Below are positions 6,701 through 9,431 of a stretch of DNA of 9,431 nucleotides, piece by piece. Source of the stretch: Pseudomonadota bacterium. GTDB taxonomy: Bacteria; Pseudomonadota; Alphaproteobacteria; Rhizobiales; Hyphomicrobiaceae. Position numbers and translations under genes: made by a program. How positions within the stretch are numbered: the first letter of the stretch is position 1; the number at the start of each line of letters is the position of its first letter. The notes beneath the pieces are model-generated. The model was not told where the DNA came from. It ran no database searches and saw only the letters and a program-made list of their open reading frames with translations. The stretch covers positions 1-9,431 of the forward strand of contig JAKALI010000118.1 in the NCBI GenBank assembly GCA_021813195.1, given 5' to 3'.

Positions 6701-7006
6701 TCAGTTCGTGAGCGGCGTGGGGAAAACGCGCGCGGGCATGCGCACCGCAATCGGCACGAGTTGGCCGTCCTTGCTCGCGGTCGCAACCCACAGCCCCGAA
6801 CCGTTGCGGGTAAAATCCGAGCGCACGATGTAGCCTCGGTGAGCCAGCATACGACGCAGTTCGGACTGATTGGCCATTGCCGAAAGCTGCGCGGTGAAGG
6901 CATGAACCGAGGCCGTGTCGGGCGACGCGGCGGGTTCGGCGACGGCAGGTGCAGCGAGGCCGGCGACCAAGCCGGCGGCGGCAGCAAGATAAGCAGCACG
7001 ATGCAT
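6701..7006 (-). CDS. Small secreted protein, possibly PepSY-like
   Basis: The gene codes for 101 residues. Residues 1-23 are a clear Sec signal peptide: MHR, then an Ala/Leu-rich core ending AVA, with likely cleavage before E24. The mature part is about 78 residues. Residues 46-90 (SELRRMLAHRGYIVRSDF, then a GLWVATASKDGQLVPIAVR segment) resemble the helix-plus-strands pattern of PepSY or PepSY_2 domains, which are small periplasmic modules sometimes linked to protease or kinase control. This assignment is tentative. There are no cysteines or catalytic motifs. The ATG at 7006 is supported by AGGAGAG (7018-7012), five bases upstream; a longer in-frame start at 7093 would bury the signal peptide. 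The gene is divergent from murE and faces the aspS terminator. No partner gene is visible. Confidence 0.8.
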   Translation of the reverse strand: MHRAAYLAAAAGLVAGLAAPAVAEPAASPDTASVHAFTAQLSAMANQSELRRMLAHRGYIVRSDFTRNGSGLWVATASKDGQLVPIAVRMPARVFPTPLTN

Positions 7007-7011
7007 GGTGT

Positions 7012-7018
7012 CTCTCCT
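7012..7018 (-). promoter_or_regulatory. Ribosome binding site of the small secreted protein
   Basis: On the - strand, AGGAGAG lies five bases before the ATG at 7006. It fixes that start over the longer in-frame frame that begins at 7093. Confidence 0.8.
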
Positions 7019-7037
7019 GATCATTCTCAAGCGAGCA

Positions 7038-7080
7038 GGGACCACCCCCGCTCTCACATCTTGGAGGTAGGGTGGCTCCC
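7038..7080 (-). promoter_or_regulatory. Possible 5' leader hairpin of the small secreted protein gene
   Basis: GGGACCACCC (7038-7047) pairs with GGGTGGCTCCC (7070-7080), giving nine or ten pairs with one bulge and a loop of about 22 bases. In the - strand transcript it would sit about 20 bases upstream of the ribosome binding site. The loop carries ACCUCC, which could pair with the GGAG of that site over about four bases. The pairing is seen; a control role is speculative and depends on where transcription starts. Confidence 0.3.
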
Positions 7081-7247
7081 CGCTCACTGCCATTCAAATA
7101 CGCGTGGGCAAAATGCGCGCCGAATTTGATCCGCCGTGATCGCGGTAACGTCCCGAATCAACATGAAAAATCGGCAAGATTTGCGCCCGGAAACGCAGAG
7201 AGTGCTTGGCCGCGGCACGGCCTTGCTGTGACCGGAACCAGAGCGAT

Positions 7248-7273
7248 GGAACACGCGCCCGGAACCGGTCGTT
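7248..7273 (+). promoter_or_regulatory. Candidate EcfG (general stress sigma factor) promoter upstream of murE
   Basis: GGAAC (7248-7252), a 17-base spacer and CGTT (7270-7273) match the published alphaproteobacterial EcfG/RpoE2 consensus GGAAC-N16/17-CGTT exactly. The -10 part ends 69 bases before the murE ATG, a sensible distance on the correct strand. A match of this kind is uncommon by chance in a short intergenic region but not impossible. No other such match was noticed in the other intergenic regions. Confidence 0.45.
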
Positions 7274-7332
7274 TGACGCCCCAATCCGAGCAACGTAAAG
7301 CCTGCCGCTGTGATCGATTGCGGCCGCCGCGC

Positions 7333-7337
7333 GGAGG
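7333..7337 (+). promoter_or_regulatory. Ribosome binding site of murE
   Basis: GGAGG lies five bases before the ATG at 7343. It decides that start against the in-frame GTG at 7310, which has no such site. Confidence 0.85.
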
Positions 7338-7342
7338 ACAAA

Positions 7343-8791
7343 ATGCGCTTAGCAGACGTACTCGGGCCGAGCGTTCCGCTCGATGCAGCGACACGGTCGA
7401 TTGACATCGCAGCGATCGCGTCCGACAGCCGAAAGGTTGTCCCCGGTGCGATCTTTATTGCCATTCCAGGCACGAAGGACGACGGCGCACGGTTCGTTGA
7501 GGATGCCGTCCATCGTGGTGCGGTCGCGGTGGTCGTCGAGCGTGGCGCGAAGCTGCCCCGGGGGCTCTGCGTTCCGGCGATTGAAGTCGACGCGCCCCGC
7601 CGCGTCTTGGCTGCAGCCGCTGCCCGTTTCCATGAGCGTCAACCGCAGACGATCGTCGCTGTGACGGGTACGAGCGGCAAGACGTCGGTTGCCGAGTTCA
7701 CACGACAGATCTTCGCCGCCTGCGGACACGCGTCCGCTTCACTCGGAACCATCGGCGTCGTGAAGCCCGATGGAGCCATCTATGGCGCGCTGACGACACC
7801 TGATCCCATCACGTTGCACGCAACCCTCGCCGATCTCGACCGCGATGGGGTGACGCATCTGGCCATGGAAGCTTCCTCGCACGGGCTCGATCAGTTCCGG
7901 CTCGATGGCGTGCGGCTAGCCGCCGGCGCGTTCACCAATCTCGGTCGTGATCACATGGACTATCACCCAACGGTCGAGGCCTATCTTGCGGCCAAGATGC
8001 GGCTCGTAACCGAGTTGGTTCCACAGGGCGCGCCCGTCGTCGTCAATCTCGATGGTGAGCGCTCCTGCGACGTCGCGGCTGCCGCCTTGGCGGCGGGCCG
8101 CCGCGTGGTGAGTGTCGGGCGCGGGGGAAAATTCATCGACGTGCGCGGCGTGCAGCTCGATGGCTTCGCCCAGATGCTGTCACTGCATCATGGTGGCGCT
8201 GACTTCTCGGTCCGGTTGCCACTCGTGGGAGCTTACCAGGTCGAAAATGCGATCGTCGCAGCCGGCTTGGCGCTCTCTCTCGGCGAGGATCCCGCAACGG
8301 TGTGGCGAGCCCTCGAACATCTCCAAGGCGTCAAAGGACGCCTCGAAATCGTCGGTGAGACGAACGGAGCGCTCGCAATCGTGGATTATGCGCATAAGCC
8401 GGAGGCACTTGCCGCGGCACTAAAAGCCTGCCGGCCGTTCGTTACCGGCCGCCTCATTTGCGTCTTCGGCTGCGGCGGCGACCGAGACGCCGGTAAGCGG
8501 CCGATCATGGGCCGTATCGCAAGCGAGCTTGCCGACATTGTCATCGTGACCGACGACAACCCGCGCACCGAAAATCCCGCAGCGATCCGCTGCGCGATTC
8601 TGCGCGGCGCGCCGGACGCGCACGAAATCGGTGACCGGGCGCAGGCCATCCAAGCTGCAGTCTCGATGGCGGGTCCCGGCGATGTGCTGCTCATCGCGGG
8701 CAAAGGCCACGAGACAGGTCAGATCGTTGGCGATACCGTGCTGCCGTTCTCTGACCACGAGGTCCTCGCGCGTGCGTTGCAATTGGCGTGA
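7343..8791 (+). CDS. murE: UDP-N-acetylmuramoyl-L-alanyl-D-glutamate--2,6-diaminopimelate ligase
   Basis: This 482-residue cytoplasmic ligase adds meso-diaminopimelate to UDP-MurNAc-L-Ala-D-Glu, using ATP, in peptidoglycan precursor synthesis. Domain order is normal: a UDP-binding domain (about 1-100), a central ATPase domain with P-loop TGTSGKTS (108-115), and a C-terminal domain from about 325. The likely carbamylated lysine is K218 (in YLAAKMRL). DNPR (405-408) is the signature for diaminopimelate rather than lysine, and GKGHE lies at 453-457. Length is typical. In most alphaproteobacteria murE lies between ftsI and murF in the division/cell-wall cluster. Here the left neighbour is a small divergent secreted-protein gene and the right neighbour is a convergent polyphosphate kinase gene, so this copy is outside that cluster. 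A stress-type promoter match lies upstream. No residue loss suggests inactivity. Whether a second murE exists cannot be seen. Confidence 0.97.
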   Translation: MRLADVLGPSVPLDAATRSIDIAAIASDSRKVVPGAIFIAIPGTKDDGARFVEDAVHRGAVAVVVERGAKLPRGLCVPAIEVDAPRRVLAAAAARFHERQPQTIVAVTGTSGKTSVAEFTRQIFAACGHASASLGTIGVVKPDGAIYGALTTPDPITLHATLADLDRDGVTHLAMEASSHGLDQFRLDGVRLAAGAFTNLGRDHMDYHPTVEAYLAAKMRLVTELVPQGAPVVVNLDGERSCDVAAAALAAGRRVVSVGRGGKFIDVRGVQLDGFAQMLSLHHGGADFSVRLPLVGAYQVENAIVAAGLALSLGEDPATVWRALEHLQGVKGRLEIVGETNGALAIVDYAHKPEALAAALKACRPFVTGRLICVFGCGGDRDAGKRPIMGRIASELADIVIVTDDNPRTENPAAIRCAILRGAPDAHEIGDRAQAIQAAVSMAGPGDVLLIAGKGHETGQIVGDTVLPFSDHEVLARALQLA

Positions 8792-8824
8792 GCGGTCTGC
8801 GGGCGGTTAACTCCACTCCCCGAA

Positions 8825-9431
8825 TTAGCCCATTATGCCAAGAAACTGAGGCCCCTCGCCAACAATCTTCGGATCAGGCGGTGTTGCTACGAGCGGGTTG
8901 CGGCCCTCATAGTCAATGATCGCGAGCAAATGGCGTATGACTTCCAGGCGCATGCGCTTTTGATCGTTGGCATGAACGATCGTCCAAGGCGCATGTTTAG
9001 TATGGGTTGCCAGAAGCATGGTGTTCTGTGCCGTGGTGTAAGCATCCCATTTCGCCATCGCTGCGCGGTCGATGTCGGTGAACTTCCACTGCTTCAAGGG
9101 ATCATGTTTGCGCTCGTGAAAGCGCTTCAGTTGCATCTCGCGCCCGACTGTGAGGTAAAACTTCACGAACCGAAACCCGTCGGCAACGAGAAGGCGCTCG
9201 AATTCCGGTGCGCGTGCCAGAAACTCGGCGTGCTGCTCTGGTGTGCAGAAGCCCATGACGGGCTCGACGCCAGCACGATTATACCAGGAGCGATCGAACA
9301 GGAGTATGTCGCCGCGGGTCGGAAAATGCGCGACATAGCGCTGGAAATACCATTGCCCGCGCTCGGTCTCCGTGGGCTTTGCGAGGGCCACGGCTCGCGC
9401 GTGGCGTGGATTCATGCGGGCCAGGATCGTC
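8825..9431 (-). CDS. ppk2: Polyphosphate kinase 2 family protein (5' end beyond the window)
   Basis: The visible 201 residues are the C-terminal two-thirds of a PPK2 protein. This P-loop kinase family transfers phosphate between inorganic polyphosphate and nucleotides. Visible motifs are the region TILARMNPRHARAV, KPTETERGQWYFQRY, the Walker B segment ILLFDRSWYNRAG (with Asp at visible residue 46), and the lid region with HDPLKQWKFTDID. The Walker A loop should lie upstream of the window edge. The frame stays open past the ATG at 9415, and family alignment continues through it, so 9415 is not the true start. The single-domain form is compatible with the class I type that makes ATP or GTP from polyphosphate, but the subclass is not settled. 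Its stop lies 33 bp from the murE stop, tail to tail, with no hairpin terminator visible between them. Confidence 0.95.
   Translation of the reverse strand, partial: TILARMNPRHARAVALAKPTETERGQWYFQRYVAHFPTRGDILLFDRSWYNRAGVEPVMGFCTPEQHAEFLARAPEFERLLVADGFRFVKFYLTVGREMQLKRFHERKHDPLKQWKFTDIDRAAMAKWDAYTTAQNTMLLATHTKHAPWTIVHANDQKRMRLEVIRHLLAIIDYEGRNPLVATPPDPKIVGEGPQFLGIMG

Larger units (their letters stand above)
7007..7342. other. 336-bp divergent intergenic region between the small secreted protein gene and murE
   Basis: No gene is supported here. It should hold promoters for both flanking genes. Seen within it are a bulged hairpin on the - strand side (7038-7080) and an EcfG-type promoter match on the + strand (7248-7273). 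An AT-richer patch lies around 7090-7190 without a convincing -35/-10 pair. Confidence 0.6.

Noticed and set aside
7007..7093. Longer start for the small secreted protein
   Set aside because: It would place 29 residues ahead of a perfect signal peptide and ignore the AGGAGAG site before the ATG at 7006.

Overview
The window looks like chromosomal DNA from an alphaproteobacterium, most likely of the order Hyphomicrobiales (Rhizobiales). It has high GC, a seven-iron ferredoxin next to a CarD/CdnL regulator, an AspRS with alphaproteobacterial sequence features, and a meso-diaminopimelate-type MurE. No insertion sequence, integrase, CRISPR array, phage gene or defence gene was seen, so this is mostly housekeeping sequence with some regulatory structure between the genes.

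Left part (1-2410, all + strand): a possible 3' end of an upstream gene (1-69, perhaps an S4-domain RNA-binding protein), the ferredoxin gene fdxA (92-430), a gene-free stretch of about 670 bp holding one long imperfect hairpin (672-715), then carD (1098-2333). CarD has a recognisable RNA-polymerase-binding module only after about 230 residues of Ala/Lys/Pro-rich, strongly basic, histone-H1-like sequence. A cluster of hairpins follows its stop codon.

Middle part (2410-4803): a gene-free stretch with two short palindromes leads to a complete tRNA-Arg(ACG) with encoded CCA (2812-2888). A 12-helix major facilitator transporter follows (3120-4334). The next 470 bp hold at most one doubtful antisense ORF.

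Right part (4804-9431): aspS (aspartyl-tRNA synthetase, with residues typical of the non-discriminating type) ends in a strong Rho-independent terminator. A small secreted protein of unknown function lies on the - strand (6701-7006). Divergent from it is murE (7343-8791), which here is not flanked by other division/cell-wall genes and is preceded by a perfect match to the alphaproteobacterial general-stress (EcfG) promoter pattern. A polyphosphate kinase 2 gene converges on murE from the right and runs off the window.

The genes do not form one pathway. They cover redox carriers, global transcription control, translation, cell-wall precursor synthesis and polyphosphate metabolism. I found no clearly new multi-gene system. 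The points most worth checking are the CarD tail, the structured leader in front of carD, and the isolated murE with its stress-type promoter next to a polyphosphate kinase.
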